DNA from: Pseudoxanthomonas sp. NC8
GTDB taxonomy: Bacteria; Pseudomonadota; Gammaproteobacteria; Xanthomonadales; Xanthomonadaceae
DNA length: 64,000 nt
Assembly (NCBI GenBank): GCA_025232375.1
Contig: CP060419.1
Coordinates: 2,603,001 to 2,667,000 of the forward strand
Reading direction: 5' to 3'
How positions within the stretch are numbered: position 1 is the first letter of the stretch; every line of letters starts with the position of its first letter. Below are positions 33,678-44,738 of the stretch, piece after piece. The notes under the pieces were generated by a model. That model was given only the letters and a program-made list of their open reading frames with translations, was not told where the DNA came from and searched no databases. Position numbers and translations under genes: made by a program.

Positions 33678-34661
33678 TCAGAGCAGGTGGGCCACGCCGC
33701 TGCGCTCTTCTTCCAGCTCGGTAAGGGTCTTGTCGATCGCGGCCTGGCTGAAGGCGTCGACCGGCAGGTCCTTCACCCGCGTGTAGGTGCCGTTCTCGGT
33801 GGTCACCGCGACGCCGAAGATCACGCCTTCCGGAATGCCGTAGGAGCCGTCGGACGGAATGCCCATCGTCACCCACTTGCCATTGCTGCCCAGCACCCAG
33901 TCGCGGACGTGGTCGATGGCGGCGTTGGCGGCCGAGGCGGCCGAGGACAGGCCACGGGCTTCGATGATCGCCGCGCCGCGCTTGCCGACCTTCGGGATGA
34001 ACTCGTTGGCGTTCCAGTCGGCATCGTTGATCTTGTCCTTCAGCGACACGCCATTGGCGGTGGCGAAGCGGTAGTCCGGGTACATGGTCGGGCTGTGGTT
34101 GCCCCACACCACCAGCTTCTCGATCTCGCCCACGGCCACGCCGGCCTTGGCGGCCAGCTGGCTCAGCGCGCGGTTGTGGTCCAGGCGCAGCATCGCGGTG
34201 AAGTTCTCCGGCTTGAGGTCCGGCGCGGACTTCATCGCGATGTAGGCATTGGTGTTGGCCGGGTTGCCGACCACCAGCACCTTGACGTCGCGCGAGGCGA
34301 CCTTGTTCAGCGCCGCGCCCTGGGCGGTGAAGATCTTGGCGTTCTCCAGCAGCAGGTCCTTGCGCTCCATGCCCGGGCCGCGCGGACGCGCGCCGACCAG
34401 CAGGGCCACGTCGACGTCCTTGAACGCCACTTCCGGGTCATCGGTGCCGACGATGCCGGCCAGCAGCGGGAACGCGCAGTCCTCGAGCTCCATGATCACG
34501 CCCTTCAGCGCGGCCTGGGCCTTGTCCAGCGGCAGCTCCAGCAACTGCAGGATCACGGGCTGGTCCTTGCCGAGCATCTCGCCGGAGGCGATGCGGAACA
34601 GCAGGGCGTAGCCGATCTGGCCGGCGGCGCCGGTGACGGCAACTCGAACGGGGGTCTTCAT
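33678..34661 (-). CDS. mdh: Malate dehydrogenase
   Basis: TCA-cycle enzyme oxidising malate to oxaloacetate with NAD+. 327 aa, frame intact. Rossmann motif [19 protein letters not shown], substrate-binding [14 protein letters not shown] (Arg residues), [13 protein letters not shown], and the catalytic His in [14 protein letters not shown]. This is the 330-aa cytosolic/mitochondrial-like MDH subgroup used by beta- and many gammaproteobacteria. In the last helix [10 protein letters not shown], Thr probably stands for Ala because GGTAAGG is read in place of GGCCAGG at 33720. Own terminator. Confidence 0.95.
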   Translation of the reverse strand: MKTPVRVAVTGAAGQIGYALLFRIASGEMLGKDQPVILQLLELPLDKAQAALKGVIMELEDCAFPLLAGIVGTDDPEVAFKDVDVALLVGARPRGPGMERKDLLLENAKIFTAQGAALNKVASRDVKVLVVGNPANTNAYIAMKSAPDLKPENFTAMLRLDHNRALSQLAAKAGVAVGEIEKLVVWGNHSPTMYPDYRFATANGVSLKDKINDADWNANEFIPKVGKRGAAIIEARGLSSAASAANAAIDHVRDWVLGSNGKWVTMGIPSDGSYGIPEGVIFGVAVTTENGTYTRVKDLPVDAFSQAAIDKTLTELEEERSGVAHLL

Positions 34662-34736
34662 GGGTGGGAGGTCCTTCGGTGGGTGCGATGTGTCACGTGG
34701 AAAGAAATGCGGGCCGCACGGGCGGCGCCGCGCAGG

Positions 34737-35096
34737 TTAATAGACGTCGTAGCCGAGCGGGCTCAGCCTTTGGTCGAGGGCGCCGGTGTCGTAGCCGCGG
34801 ACCACGGACTGGCCGATCACGGTCACCGGCACGCCGCGCGCACCGAGCGCACGCATGGCGCGGTCGCCGTCCTCTGTATCGATGTCGATGACGCGGTAAC
34901 GGACTTGTGCGCGTTCGAAGTCGCCCTGCTGCTTGCGGCAGTAGCCGCACCACTCGGCGGCCAGCATGACGATACCGGCCTCGCCGGTGCCCAGGCGCGG
35001 ATCATCGGGAAGCAGCTCGGGCTGGCGGTCCTTCGACCACCAGGCGTACAGCCCGCCGGCAATACCGACGATAAGCAGGAGACCGAGGATGCGCAT
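34737..35096 (-). CDS. Membrane-anchored glutaredoxin-like protein
   Basis: 119 aa. An N-terminal transmembrane helix (MRILGLLLIVGIAGGLYAWW) precedes a thioredoxin-fold domain with the CxxC motif in LAAEWCGYCRKQQGDFE, the cis-Pro in GARGVPVTVI, and a GYD turn near the end. The short, single-domain build and the position of CxxC suggest glutaredoxin-type disulfide exchange, probably facing the periplasm; the partner is unknown. Frame intact. Confidence 0.75.
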   Translation of the reverse strand: MRILGLLLIVGIAGGLYAWWSKDRQPELLPDDPRLGTGEAGIVMLAAEWCGYCRKQQGDFERAQVRYRVIDIDTEDGDRAMRALGARGVPVTVIGQSVVRGYDTGALDQRLSPLGYDVY

Positions 35097-35247
35097 GGGA
35101 CCTTCAGGTCGGAGCAGGTAAGGTCATGGACCCTTCGGCTCGGGAGCAGGCCGGGTCCGGGGCCGGTGATTTTATCACGCGACCCCGGCTCGACCGGCCC
35201 GGCGGCCCGCGTGTGTCGGGTGCACGCCGGGCACGCCATGGCGCCGA

Positions 35248-35741
35248 TCAGGCGCTCAGGTAACGGTTCCACTCGGCGACGCGGTCGGCCTTGGCGGCCA
35301 GCACCGCCGCGGCGTCACCTTCGATCTTCACCGAATTGATCTTGTCGCCCTGGACGACGGCATCGACCACGTCCAGGCCCTCGACCACCTTGCCGAACAC
35401 GGTGTGGCGGCCGTCCAGCCACGGCGTGGCGACGTGGGTGATGAAGAACTGGCTGCCATTGGTGTTCGGGCCGGCGTTGGCCATGGACAGGACGCCGCGC
35501 TCGTGGGCCACGCCATTGTTCGTCTCGTCCTCGAAACGGTACCCCGGGCCGCCGCGGCCGGAACCTTCCGGACAGCCGCCCTGGACCATGAAATCGGCGA
35601 TGACGCGGTGGAAATTCAGGCCGTCGTAGAAGCCGCGCTGGACCAGGTTGACGAAATTGGCCACGGTCAGGGGGCCTTTTCGGGCAGCAGCTCGACCCGG
35701 ATCGGGCCGCGGGCGGTGTCGAAAGTGGCGATCAGGGACAT
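35248..35741 (-). CDS. Cyclophilin-type peptidyl-prolyl cis-trans isomerase
   Basis: Cytosolic PPIase of 164 aa (no signal peptide). Motifs: [20 protein letters not shown] with the catalytic Arg, [37 protein letters not shown], and [14 protein letters not shown]. Resembles PpiB. One frame break near 35673, where CCCCTGACC lacks a base (expected KAPLTVANF). Divergent from typA. Confidence 0.9.
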
Positions 35742-35891
35742 CGGGAAACTCCTGCGTTGGGCGTGAATCGGGCGAAATAGCGGAATCCGGGGCGACCTTC
35801 GGACCCGGGGCAGGACCGGCGAAGACCGGTGCGCGAAGGGACCCTGTTCAGGTTTACAGCCCGTGATGCGCTTGAGGGCGCATTGGCCCGC

Positions 35892-35897
35892 TATAAT
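35892..35897 (+). promoter_or_regulatory. -10 element of typA
   Basis: A perfect TATAAT 51 bp before the typA start. TTGAGG at 35872 is only 14 bp upstream, too close for a standard -35, so spacing is unusual or the sequence is missing bases. Confidence 0.45.
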
Positions 35898-35948
35898 AAC
35901 CGGCTTCCTTTCTCCCCTGCCCTGCGCGCTGACGGCGCGTCCATCGCC

Positions 35949-37783
35949 ATGTCCATTGAAAAACTGCGCAATATCGCCATCGTCGCCCACGTCGACCACG
36001 GCAAGACCACCCTGGTCGACCAGCTCCTGAAGCAGTCCGGCACCCTGTCCGAACGCACCGTGCTGGCCGAGCGCGTGATGGACAGCAACGACCAGGAAAA
36101 AGAACGCGGCATCACCATCCTGGCCAAGAACACCGCCATCACCTTGGCAGGGCAACCGCATCAACATCGTCGACACCCCCGGCCACGCCGACTTCGGTGG
36201 TGAGGTCGAGCGCGCGTGCTGTCGATGGTCGACACCGTGCTGATCCTGGTCGACGCGATGGACGGCCCCATGCCGCAGACGCGCTTCGTGACCCAGAAGG
36301 CGTTCGCGATGGGCTTCAAGCCGATCGTGGTGATCAACAAGGTCGACCGCCCCGGTTCGCGCCCCGAGTGGGTCGTGGAGCAGGTGTGGGACCTGTTCGA
36401 TCGCCTGGGCGCCACGCCCGAGCAGATGGACTTCCCGATCGTCTACGCCTCGGCGCTGAACGGCTATGCGGGCCTGGAGGACTCGGTGCGCTCCGGCGAC
36501 ATGACCCCGCTGTACGAAGCGATCATGCAGCACGCGCCCAAGCCCGAAGTCGACCAGGAAGGCCCCTTCCAGATGCGCATCAGCCAGCTGGACTACAACA
36601 GCTTCGTCGGCGTGATCGGCATCGGCCGCATCCAGCGCGGCACGCTGAAGAAGAACATGCCGGTCGCGATCATCGACCGCGAAGGCAAGAAGCGCCAGGG
36701 CAAGGTCCTGCAGGTGCTGGGCTTCATGGGGTGGGGAGCGGATCGAGCAGGAGACCGCCGAGGCCGGTGACATCGTCGCCATTTCCGGCATTTCCGAGCT
36801 GACCATCTCCGACACCGTCTGCGCGCTGGACTTCCCGGAGTCGCTGCCGGCGCTGACCGTCGACGAGCCGACCATCTCGATGACCTTCCAGGTCAACAAC
36901 TCGCCGTTCGCAGGCAACAAGGACCTGTCGGGGGCAAGTTCCTGACCAGCCGCCAGCTCAAGGACCGCCTGGACCGCGAGAAGGTGCACAACGTCGCGCT
37001 GAAGGTTGAACAGCTGGAAGACGCCGACAAGTTCCTGGTCTCCGGCCGTGGTGAGCTGCACCTGTCGGTGCTGATCGAGAACATGCGCCGCGAAGGCTAC
37101 GAGCTGGCCGTGTCGCGCCCGGAAGTCATCATCAAGGAAATCGACGGCGAGCTGATGGAGCCGATCGAGCAGCTCGTCGTCGACGTGGAGGAAATCCATA
37201 AAGGGTGGCGTGATGGAGAAGCTGGGCACCCGCAAGGCCCAGCTGAAGAACATGGAATCGGACGGCAAGGGCCGCGTGCGCCTGGACTATGAAATCCCGG
37301 CGCGGGGCCTGATCGGCTTCCAGAACGAGTTCAAGACCCTGACCCAGGGGGTCGGGCCTGCTGTTCCACGTGTTCGACCACTACGGCCCGAAGGAACAGG
37401 GCGCGATCGCCAAGCGCATCAACGGCGTGATGATCGCCAACGCGCCGGGCGCCACGCCGGCCTACGCGCTGGGGCCGCTGGAAGAGCGCGGCCGCCTGTT
37501 CGCCGCCGAAGGCGACAACGTGTACGAGGGCCAGCTGGTCGGCATCCATTCCAAGGACAACGACCTGACCGTCAACGCGATCAAGACCAAGCCGCTGACC
37601 AACATGCGCGCTTCGGGCAAGGACGACGCGATCAAGCTGACCCCGGCGATCAAGTTCTCGCTGGAGCAGGCACTGGATTTCATCGAGGACGACGAGCTGG
37701 TCGAAGTCACCCCGAAGGAAATCCGCCTGCGCAAGAAGATGCTGACCGAAAGCGACCGCAAGCGCGCCTCGCGCGCCGCCTGA
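35949..37783 (+). CDS. typA: Ribosome-associated GTPase TypA/BipA
   Basis: Translational GTPase used in stress and low-temperature ribosome assembly. G1 [14 protein letters not shown], switch region [13 protein letters not shown]4 [10 protein letters not shown]-terminal domains with [19 protein letters not shown] and [17 protein letters not shown]. Repaired length about 609 aa, as in other BipA. Six breaks: +1 at 36147 (CCTTGG for CCTGG) and +2 at 36213 cancel and scramble the G3 box (DTPGH) between them; then 36731, 36930, 37200 (TAAAGGG for CCAGGG) and 37349. Conserved GTPase motifs are all recoverable. Confidence 0.92.
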
Positions 37784-37868
37784 CGTCGCCACCGCCCCCG
37801 GCCGCACTGGCGACATTGCCAGCCGCGGCCGGCGGGCGTAGCCTCGGTCCGTCGCCTAGGGGAAGCGT

Positions 37869-39501
37869 ATGGGCCGGGTCGCGCTGCTGTCGGTGGCGCT
37901 CCTCTGCACCTGTGCAGCGGGTTGCCGTCGCGAGAATCCTTCCACGCCAGCGCCGCCTGCGCAGACGCCGGCGGCTGCGGCTGCGTTCCCCTACGCCGAG
38001 GCCAGCATTGCCGACCTGCAGGCGGCAATGGGCCGCGGCGAGACCAGCAGCCATGCGCTGGTGCAGGCCTATCTGGCGCGGATCGTCGCGCTGGACCGCA
38101 ACGGGCCAAAACTCCATGCCGTCATCGAGCTCAATCCGCTGGCGCGCGCCGAGGCCGCCACGCTGGACGCCGAGCGCGCGGCCGGCCACCTGCGCGGCCC
38201 GCTGCACGGCATCCCGGTCCTGATCAAGGACAACATCGACGCCACGCCGATGGCGACCACGGCCGGCTCGCTGGCCCTTGGCCGGCTTCCATCCCGGCAA
38301 CGACGCCTTCGTGGTCGCGCGCCTGCGGCAGGCCGGTGCCGTGATCCTGGGCAAGGCCAACCTCAGCGAGTGGGCGAACTTCCGTTCCACCCACTCGACC
38401 TCCGGCTGGAGTTCGGTCGGCGGGCAGACGCGCAACCCGTATGTACTCGACCGGTCGCCCTGCGGCTCGAGCTCGGGCACCGCCGTGGCGGTCGCGGCCA
38501 ACCTCGTAGCCGCCGGGGTCGGCACCGAAACCGACGGGAGCATCCTCTGCCCGGCAGCGGTCAACGGGCTGGTGGGACTGAAGCCGACGGTCGGACTGGT
38601 CAGCCGCAGCGGCATCGTGCCGATCTCCGGAAGCCAGGACACAGCCGGCCCGATGACCCGCAGTGTCGAGGACGCGGCATATCTGCTGTCCGCGATCACC
38701 GGCCGCGATCAGGCAGATCCGGCTACCTCTGGATCCCGCTCCCTGCACGTTTCCGACTTCGCCGAACGACTGCACGGCAGCAGCCTGCGCGGCGTGCGTA
38801 TCGGCCTGCTGCGCGACAGGCTCGCGATATCGCCGGAGGCGGCGGCCGCGACCGAACGCGCCGTTGCCGCCATGCGCGAGGCCGGTGCGACCGTGGTCGA
38901 CGCACACATTCCTACCCAGGGACAGTGGGAGGCCGATGAACTCGAGGTGCTGCTGACCGAGTTCAAGCCCGCCCTCGAACGCTACCTGCAGCAGCGTGCA
39001 GCACCGCTCGGCACCCTCGATGCACTGATCGAATACAACCGCGAACATGCCGCGCAGGTGATGCCGCTGTTCGGGCAGGAGCTTTTCGAGCAGGCGGCCC
39101 GGCGCGAGGGCCTCGCCTCGCCGGCGTACATCGCCGCACGCATGCGCGCGCGCCGCCTCGCCGGCCCCGAAGGCATCGACGCCGCCTTGCACGCGGCGCA
39201 GGTGGAAGTGCTGGTGGCACCCACCACGGGGGTGGCCTGGCCGATCGATCCTAGCCACGGCGACCGTTTCCCGGGCGAAGGCTACGGAGCAGCCGCAGTG
39301 GCCGGCTACCCGGCGCTGACCGTGCCGATGGGGCACAGCAACGGCCTGCCGCTGGGGCTGGTGTTCGTCGGCCCGGCGTGGAGCGAAGCGCGGTTGCTGG
39401 AGATCGGCTACGCCTACGAACAGGTCACGCGCGCGCGCCAGCCACCGACCTTCCGTGCCAGCATCGGCACCGCCGCCGGCCGCAGCAACGGCGTCGACTG
39501 A
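37869..39501 (+). CDS. Amidase-signature family lipoprotein
   Basis: About 543 aa. [19 protein letters not shown] is a lipoprotein signal (lipobox C-A-A-G-C), followed by a Pro-rich linker. The amidase signature is complete: catalytic Lys in [13 protein letters not shown] and the Ser-cisSer pair in [17 protein letters not shown], with [12 protein letters not shown]. Such periplasmic amidases hydrolyse carboxamides; the substrate is unknown. One break at 38277, where CCTTGG is read for CCTGG in [10 protein letters not shown]. It follows typA by 85 bp. Confidence 0.88.
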
Positions 39502-39530
39502 GCACTGCAGCCAGCACGCGGCTCTCCAGC

Positions 39531-40925
39531 TCAGACCCGCGCGTCAACCTGGCGCTGGCCCTGCTTGCGCACGATCGCCAAGGCGATCTCCAGCGACTGC
39601 TCGTAGTTGAGCCGCGGGTCGACCGTGGAACGGTAGGCCCGCCCCAGGTCCACTTCAGTGAGTTCGCGCGCGCCACCCGTGCATTCGGTGACATCCTCGC
39701 CGGTCAGCTCCAGATGCACGCCACCCAGGCGCGTACCGGCGGCGGCGTGCAGATCGAACGACTGCTCGACCTCGGTAAGGATGTTGGCGAAGCGGCGGGT
39801 CTTGTAGCCGTTAGCGGTGCTCTCGGTGTTGCCATGCATGGCGTCGCACACCCACAGCACCCGGCGGCCATCGCGGCGCACCGCCTCCAGCAGCGGCGGC
39901 AGCTTCTCGGCGATCTGCGCCGCGCCCATGCGGTGGATGAAGGTCAACCGGCCGGGCTCGTCGTCGGGGTTGAGCACGTCGATCAGCCGCAATAGCTGGT
40001 CCGGCTGCACCGAGGGGCCGACCTTGATCGCCAGCGGGTTGCGGATGCCACGGAAGTACTCCACGTGCGCGCCCTCGAGCGCCGCCGTGCGCATGCCGAT
40101 CCACGGGTAATGCGTGGACAGGTTGAACCAGCCCCACTGACGCGGCACCTGCCGGGTCAACCCTTCCTCATATGGCAGCAGCAGCGCTTCGTGCGAGGTG
40201 TAGAAATCGATCCGGTTGAGGTTGTGCACCTCGGCGCCGGCAAGCGCCTCCATGAACCGCACCGCATCACCGATCGAGTTCACCATCTTCTGGTAGTCCT
40301 CGGCCAGCGGCGAGCAGCCGACCCAGCTGAGGTTCCAGTATTCCGGATGGTGCAGGTCGGCAAAACCGCCATCGATCAGCGCACGGACGAAGTTCATGGT
40401 CATCGCAGAACGCGCGTGCGCGGTGATCATGCGCTGCGGATCGGGCACGCGCGCCTGCGCGGTGAATTCAGGGCCGTTGACCACGTCGCCCCGATAGCTG
40501 GGCAGGCTGACATCGCCGCGCGTTTCCATGTCGGCCGAACGCGGCTTGGCGTACTGGCCGGCGAAACGGCCCACGCGCACCACCGGCAGGCGCAGGCCAT
40601 GGACCAGCATAAGGCTCATCTGCAGCAGCACCTTGAGCCGGTTGGAGATCGTGCCGGATTCGCAGTCACTGAAATTCTCGGCGCAGTCGCCACCCTGGAG
40701 AAGGAACCGCTTGCCTTCCTGCGCCTCGGCGATCTGCTTCTTCAGCGCGAAGATTTCCCAGGAGGTCACCAGTGGTGGCAGCTGGCGCAACTCGGCCAGC
40801 GCGGTGTCGAGCGCAGCCGCATCCGGATAGTTCGGCATCTGCAGCGCGGGACGGCTGCGCCAGCTGTCCGGCGACCAGCCTTCGGCCAGCTTGACGGGGT
40901 GCAGGTTGCGTTCGGGCGTACTCAT
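39531..40925 (-). CDS. Class II 3-deoxy-7-phosphoheptulonate (DAHP) synthase
   Basis: First enzyme of the shikimate pathway, condensing PEP with erythrose 4-phosphate. 464 aa, frame intact, plant-like class II: KRFLLQGGDCAENFSDC, RVGRFAGQYAKPRS, NSIGDAVRFMEALAG, VGPSVQPDQLLRL, and VLWVCDAMHGNTES are characteristic. SLMLVHG near 40610 probably should be SLVLVHG, and NILTEVEQSF probably NILAEVEQSF, both at TAAGG-type sites. Class II enzymes are usually inhibited by aromatic amino acids; nothing in this sequence shows which one. Confidence 0.93.
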   Translation of the reverse strand: MSTPERNLHPVKLAEGWSPDSWRSRPALQMPNYPDAAALDTALAELRQLPPLVTSWEIFALKKQIAEAQEGKRFLLQGGDCAENFSDCESGTISNRLKVLLQMSLMLVHGLRLPVVRVGRFAGQYAKPRSADMETRGDVSLPSYRGDVVNGPEFTAQARVPDPQRMITAHARSAMTMNFVRALIDGGFADLHHPEYWNLSWVGCSPLAEDYQKMVNSIGDAVRFMEALAGAEVHNLNRIDFYTSHEALLLPYEEGLTRQVPRQWGWFNLSTHYPWIGMRTAALEGAHVEYFRGIRNPLAIKVGPSVQPDQLLRLIDVLNPDDEPGRLTFIHRMGAAQIAEKLPPLLEAVRRDGRRVLWVCDAMHGNTESTANGYKTRRFANILTEVEQSFDLHAAAGTRLGGVHLELTGEDVTECTGGARELTEVDLGRAYRSTVDPRLNYEQSLEIALAIVRKQGQRQVDARV

Positions 40926-40956
40926 GGGGGACTCGCGATTCTGTGGGGGATGTGAC

Positions 40957-41473
40957 TCAGAGCCGGTTGCGGTTCTTGCGCCGGCGGAACGCCGCCTGCA
41001 GGCCCCAGATAGCCAGCGCGATGAAGCAGATCAGGCTCCAGGCGGGCATGCTCAGTCCCAGCAGGGTCCAGTCCACATCGCCGCAATTGCCGGTGCCCGT
41101 GAGCACCTTGCGCACCAGCTCGAGCGGACCGTGGGTTTCCTGCAGGAACGACAGCGGCGGCCCGCAGGATGGCGCCAGCTCCGGCGGCAACGTCTGCAGC
41201 CAGACGTGGCGGCCGGCGATGCCGATTCCGACCAGGGAAGCAACCAGCGCCAGCACGCCGTAGAAGCCGCGTACGCCCGGCGTGCGTGGCGCATGCAGGC
41301 CACCGATAGGAACACCAGCGCCAGCGCCGCGTACGCGATCCGCTGGAAGATGCACAACGGGCACGGCTCCAGGCCTGGTAGAGCTGCGTGTAGATCGCAT
41401 AGCCGACCAGGGCGACGCAGGCGACGGAACCGACGAGGAACTGCGCGCGAAAACTCCAGCGGAACGGATTCAT
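40957..41473 (-). CDS. dsbB: Disulfide bond formation protein B
   Basis: Inner-membrane quinone reductase that re-oxidises periplasmic DsbA. About 172 aa after repair, four transmembrane helices. The periplasmic cysteine pairs are recovered: EPCPLC in YTQLYQGLEPCPLCIFQRIA, and a second pair in ELAPSCGPPLSFL / TGTGNCGDVDW. Two frame breaks: 41377 (one G missing in CCAGGGCCTGG) and near 41310 (CCTATC for CCTGGTC). Without repair the EPCPLC motif is split. Downstream (gene order) of the DAHP synthase region but on its own. Confidence 0.88.
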
Positions 41474-41555
41474 GGGCGGGAAGTGACCGGTACGTGGAAG
41501 AATCGCCCGATTATTCCGCATCCGGGGCGACAACGGTAATCGTGGCTCATGAAAC

Positions 41556-41581
41556 GAAAAACCCCGGCCGGGGCCGGGGTC
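41556..41581 (-). terminator. Terminator at the end of the alpha operon
   Basis: ACCCCGGCC, CC, GGCCGGGGT stem followed by TTTTT on the minus strand, 39 nt past the rplQ stop. Confidence 0.93.
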
Positions 41582-41619
41582 TTCGATCACGCCTGCCGCG
41601 TGGAGCGGCGAGCAGAGTA

Positions 41620-41991
41620 TTACTCGGCCGCCTGCGGGCGGTCGACCAGCTCGACATACGCCATCGGCGCGTTGTCGCCGGCGCGGAAGCCGCACTTGAG
41701 GATGCGCAGATAGCCACCCGGGCGCGCCTGGTAGCGCGGGCCCAGCATGGTGAACAGGTTGCCGACGGCTTCCTTGTCGCGCAGGCGCGCGAAGGCCAGG
41801 CGGCGGTTGGCAACGCTGTCGACCTTGGCCAGGGTGATCAGCGGCTCTGCGACACGGCGCAGTTCCTTGGCCTTGGGCAGGGTGGTCTTGATCAGTTCGT
41901 GCTTGAACAGCGAGGCAGCCATGTTCTTGAACATCGCTTCGCGGTGGGCACTGGTGCGGCTGAACTTGCGGCCGGCTTTCTGGTGACGCAT
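41620..41991 (-). CDS. rplQ: 50S ribosomal protein L17
   Basis: 123 aa, intact. [20 protein letters not shown] is the universal L17 opening, then [20 protein letters not shown]. Binds 23S rRNA near the peptide exit tunnel. Last gene of the alpha operon (rpsM-rpsK-rpsD-rpoA-rplQ); the 182-bp gap after rpoA is longer than usual. Confidence 0.97.
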   Translation of the reverse strand: MRHQKAGRKFSRTSAHREAMFKNMAASLFKHELIKTTLPKAKELRRVAEPLITLAKVDSVANRRLAFARLRDKEAVGNLFTMLGPRYQARPGGYLRILKCGFRAGDNAPMAYVELVDRPQAAE

Positions 41992-42173
41992 GGTCGTGAT
42001 TCCTGTCGAATGTTGTGGCGGTTGTTGTTCGCTGTCGCCATCCAGGCGTTGGAGCTGTGGACTGCGCTGGTCCGATCCGGCATTCCTGGCCGGTGAGTCG
42101 CCGCGGACCTTCAGGTCCGTCGGCGCCGAAGCACCCGCATCACGATGGATGCGGGTGCGATGCTGCGTACTGC

Positions 42174-43173
42174 TTAGCCGAGCATGCCGTGGGCGGCGAC
42201 GCCGGCCGGCGGCCAGTTCTCCAGCTTCATGCCGAGGGACAGGCCGCGCTGGGCGAGGACTTCCTTGATCTCGGTCAGCGACTTCTTGCCCAGATTCGGC
42301 GTCTTCAGCAGCTCGACTTCGGTCTTCTGGATCAGGTCGCCGATGTAGTAGATGCTCTCGGCCTTGAGGCAGTTGGCCGAACGCACGGTCAGCTCGAGAT
42401 CGTCGATCGGGCGCAGCAGCACCGGATCCACGCCGGTCGGAGCGGCCTTGGCGGCGCCACGGTCGCGATGGGTGAAGTCGCCGAAGACCGACAGCTGGTC
42501 GCTGAGGATGTCGGCGGCGGTGCGCACGGCTTCCTCGGCGTCGATCGTGCCGTTGGTCTCGATGTCGATGACCAGCTTGTCCAGGTCGGTACGCTGCTCG
42601 ACGCGGGCGGCTTCGACCGCGTAGGCGACGCGGCGGACCGGCGAGAAGGTCGCGTCCAGCATCAGGCGGCCGATCGTGCGGGTTTCCTCGTCCGGACGGC
42701 GACGGGCGGTGGCCGGCTGGTAGCCGAAGCCGCGCTCGATCTTCAGGCGCATGTTCAGCGCCGTGTCCTTGGTGAGATGGCAGATCACGTGGTCGACGTT
42801 GAGGATCTCGACGTTGTGGTCGGTCTTGATGTCGCCGGCGGTGACCACGCCCGGACCCTGCCTGGACAGGCTCAGGGTGGCGCTCTCGCCGTTGTGCATG
42901 CGGATGGCGACGTCCTTCAGGTTGAGAAGGACTTCCAGCACGTCCTCCTGCAGGCCTTCGACCGTGGTGTACTCGTGCAGCACGCCGTCGATCTCGACCT
43001 CGGTGATCGCGAAGCCGGGGATCGAGGACAGCAGGACGCGGCGCAGCGCGTTACCCAGCGTATGGCCATAGCCGCGCTCGAGCGGCTCGATCACGATCTT
43101 GGCGCGATTGTCGGTGAGGCGTTCGATCTGCGGTCCGCGGGGACGCAGGACCTTAGTTGGCGGTAACCGTCAT
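42174..43173 (-). CDS. rpoA: DNA-directed RNA polymerase subunit alpha
   Basis: Scaffold for RNA polymerase assembly; the C-terminal domain contacts promoter UP elements and activators. N-terminal domain [20 protein letters not shown] is diagnostic; C-terminal domain [20 protein letters not shown] and [13 protein letters not shown]. Start MTVTANQVLRPRG at 43173 is the xanthomonad start, but CTAAGG is read for CCAGG at 43154, giving a TAA at codon 7 and a frameshift. Repaired length 332 aa. Since RpoA is essential, this is an error, not a real stop. Confidence 0.95.
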
Positions 43174-43332
43174 GTTGCGGATTCTCCTGCAATGAGCCGA
43201 CGATCAGGGGAACCGCCGGCTCTGACTTGTGGCCCCGTTATCCGGGGGCAGCCGGAAGGCGGGGCAACGCGATCCGGCCGGGGCGTGGAATGCGGCGCCG
43301 CGCCCCTTCGGGACGCGGCAGCCAAACCACAA

Positions 43333-43962
43333 TTACTTCGAGTACAACTCGACGATCAGCGCTTCGTTGATGTCCGCCGGCAGGTCGGCCCGATCCGGGA
43401 CGGCCTTGAACACGCCAGCGAACTTCTTCGCGTCAACCTCGATCCACGACGGGGTGGTGTCGTGCTGCTCGGCGACGGTCAGCGCTTCCTGCACGCGAAG
43501 CTGCTTCTGCACCTTCTCGGACAGCGCGATCGCGTCACCGGCCTTGACCTGGTACGACGGCAGGTTGACCGGCTTGCCGTTGACCAGCACGCCACGGTGG
43601 CTGACCAGCTGGCGGGCGGACGGACGGGTCACCGCGAAACCCATGCGGTAGACGACGTTGTCCAGGCGGGTTTCCAGCAGCTGCAGGAGGTTCTCGCCGG
43701 TGTTGCCCTTCTTGGTCGAGGCCTTCTTGTAGTAGTTCCGGAACTGGCGCTCCAGCAGGCCGTAGATACGCTTGACCTTCTGCTTCTCGCGCAGCTGGGT
43801 GGCGTAGTCGGACAGCTTGCCCTTGCGGGCAGTCGCGCCGTGCTGGCCGGGCTTCTGCTCCAGCTTGCACTTGGAGTCCAGCGCACGCGCCGGGCTCTTG
43901 AGGGAAAGGTCGGCGCCTTCGCGGCGCGCGAGCTTACAGGTAGGACCGATATAACGAGCCAT
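43333..43962 (-). CDS. rpsD: 30S ribosomal protein S4
   Basis: 209 aa, intact. [20 protein letters not shown] and the S4 RNA-binding domain ([20 protein letters not shown]) are visible. Primary 16S rRNA-binding assembly protein and, in many bacteria, the autoregulator of the alpha operon. A 159-bp gap separates it from rpoA. Confidence 0.97.
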   Translation of the reverse strand: MARYIGPTCKLARREGADLSLKSPARALDSKCKLEQKPGQHGATARKGKLSDYATQLREKQKVKRIYGLLERQFRNYYKKASTKKGNTGENLLQLLETRLDNVVYRMGFAVTRPSARQLVSHRGVLVNGKPVNLPSYQVKAGDAIALSEKVQKQLRVQEALTVAEQHDTTPSWIEVDAKKFAGVFKAVPDRADLPADINEALIVELYSK

Positions 43963-43976
43963 TTCTTATCGCCCCC

Positions 43977-44367
43977 TTAGACGCGACGCTTCTTCGGCGG
44001 ACGGCACCCGTTGTGCGGGATAGGCGTCACGTCGATGATGTTGGTGATCTTGTAGCCCACGTTGTTGAGCGAGCGGACGGCCGATTCACGACCCGGACCC
44101 GGCCCCTTGATGCGGACTTCAAGCGACTTCACGCCGTAGTCGAGCGCGGCCTTTCCGGCCTTCTCGGCGGCGACCTGCGCGGCGAACGGGGTCGACTTGC
44201 GCGAACCGCGGAAACCCGCGCCGCCCGAAGTGGCCCACGACAGCGCATTCCTGGCGATCGGTGATGGTGACGATGGTGTTGTTGAAAGAAGCGTGGACGT
44301 GGGCGATGCCGTCGGTGACGACACGCTTGATCTTCTTCTTGGTCTTGGCAGCAGCTGGCTTGGCCAT
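43977..44367 (-). CDS. rpsK: 30S ribosomal protein S11
   Basis: 130 aa after repair. [38 protein letters not shown], and the C-terminal [17 protein letters not shown] are conserved. Near 44247 the sequence lacks two bases after CCAGG (expected DRQGNALSW), shifting frame. Part of the platform near the mRNA exit. Confidence 0.95.
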
Positions 44368-44381
44368 TGTCTTCTAGTCCC

Positions 44382-44738
44382 TTACTTCCTGATCGCCTTG
44401 CGCGGGCCCTTGCGGGTGCGGGCGTTGGTACGGGTGCGCTGACCACGCAGCGGCAGGCCGCGACGGTGACGCAGGCCGCGGTAGCAGCCCAGGTCCATCA
44501 GACGCTTGATGGCGATGCCGATTTCGCGGCGCAGGTCGCCTTCGACCACGTACTTGCCGACTTCGGCGCGCAGGCGCTCGACTTCCGGCTCGGACAGGTC
44601 ACGGATCTTGGTGTTGGAAGCCACACCCGCGGCTTCGCAAACCTTCTTCGACCGGGTGCGGCCGATGCCAAAAATACTCTGCAAACCCACCCAGACGTGC
44701 TTGTGGGTCGGCAGGTTGACGCCTGCAATACGCGCCAT
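44382..44738 (-). CDS. rpsM: 30S ribosomal protein S13
   Basis: 118 aa, intact. [20 protein letters not shown] and the C-terminal [20 protein letters not shown] are typical. Contacts the 16S head and the P-site tRNA. First gene of the alpha operon here; rpmJ, found before rpsM in E. coli, is not present. Confidence 0.97.
   Translation of the reverse strand: MARIAGVNLPTHKHVWVGLQSIFGIGRTRSKKVCEAAGVASNTKIRDLSEPEVERLRAEVGKYVVEGDLRREIGIAIKRLMDLGCYRGLRHRRGLPLRGQRTRTNARTRKGPRKAIRK

Noticed and set aside
35949..37783. Programmed frameshifting or pseudogenisation of typA and other essential genes
   Set aside because: Six breaks in one gene, and breaks across most ribosomal operons, cannot be biological; the shared sequence context points to read error.
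43150..43173. Early TAA in rpoA, and in-frame TAG in ompA (15087) and fadH (19096), as stop-codon readthrough or recoding
   Set aside because: All coincide with the CCAGG-to-TAAGG/CTAGG/GTAGG error pattern and affect essential or unrelated genes; no recoding signal is visible.
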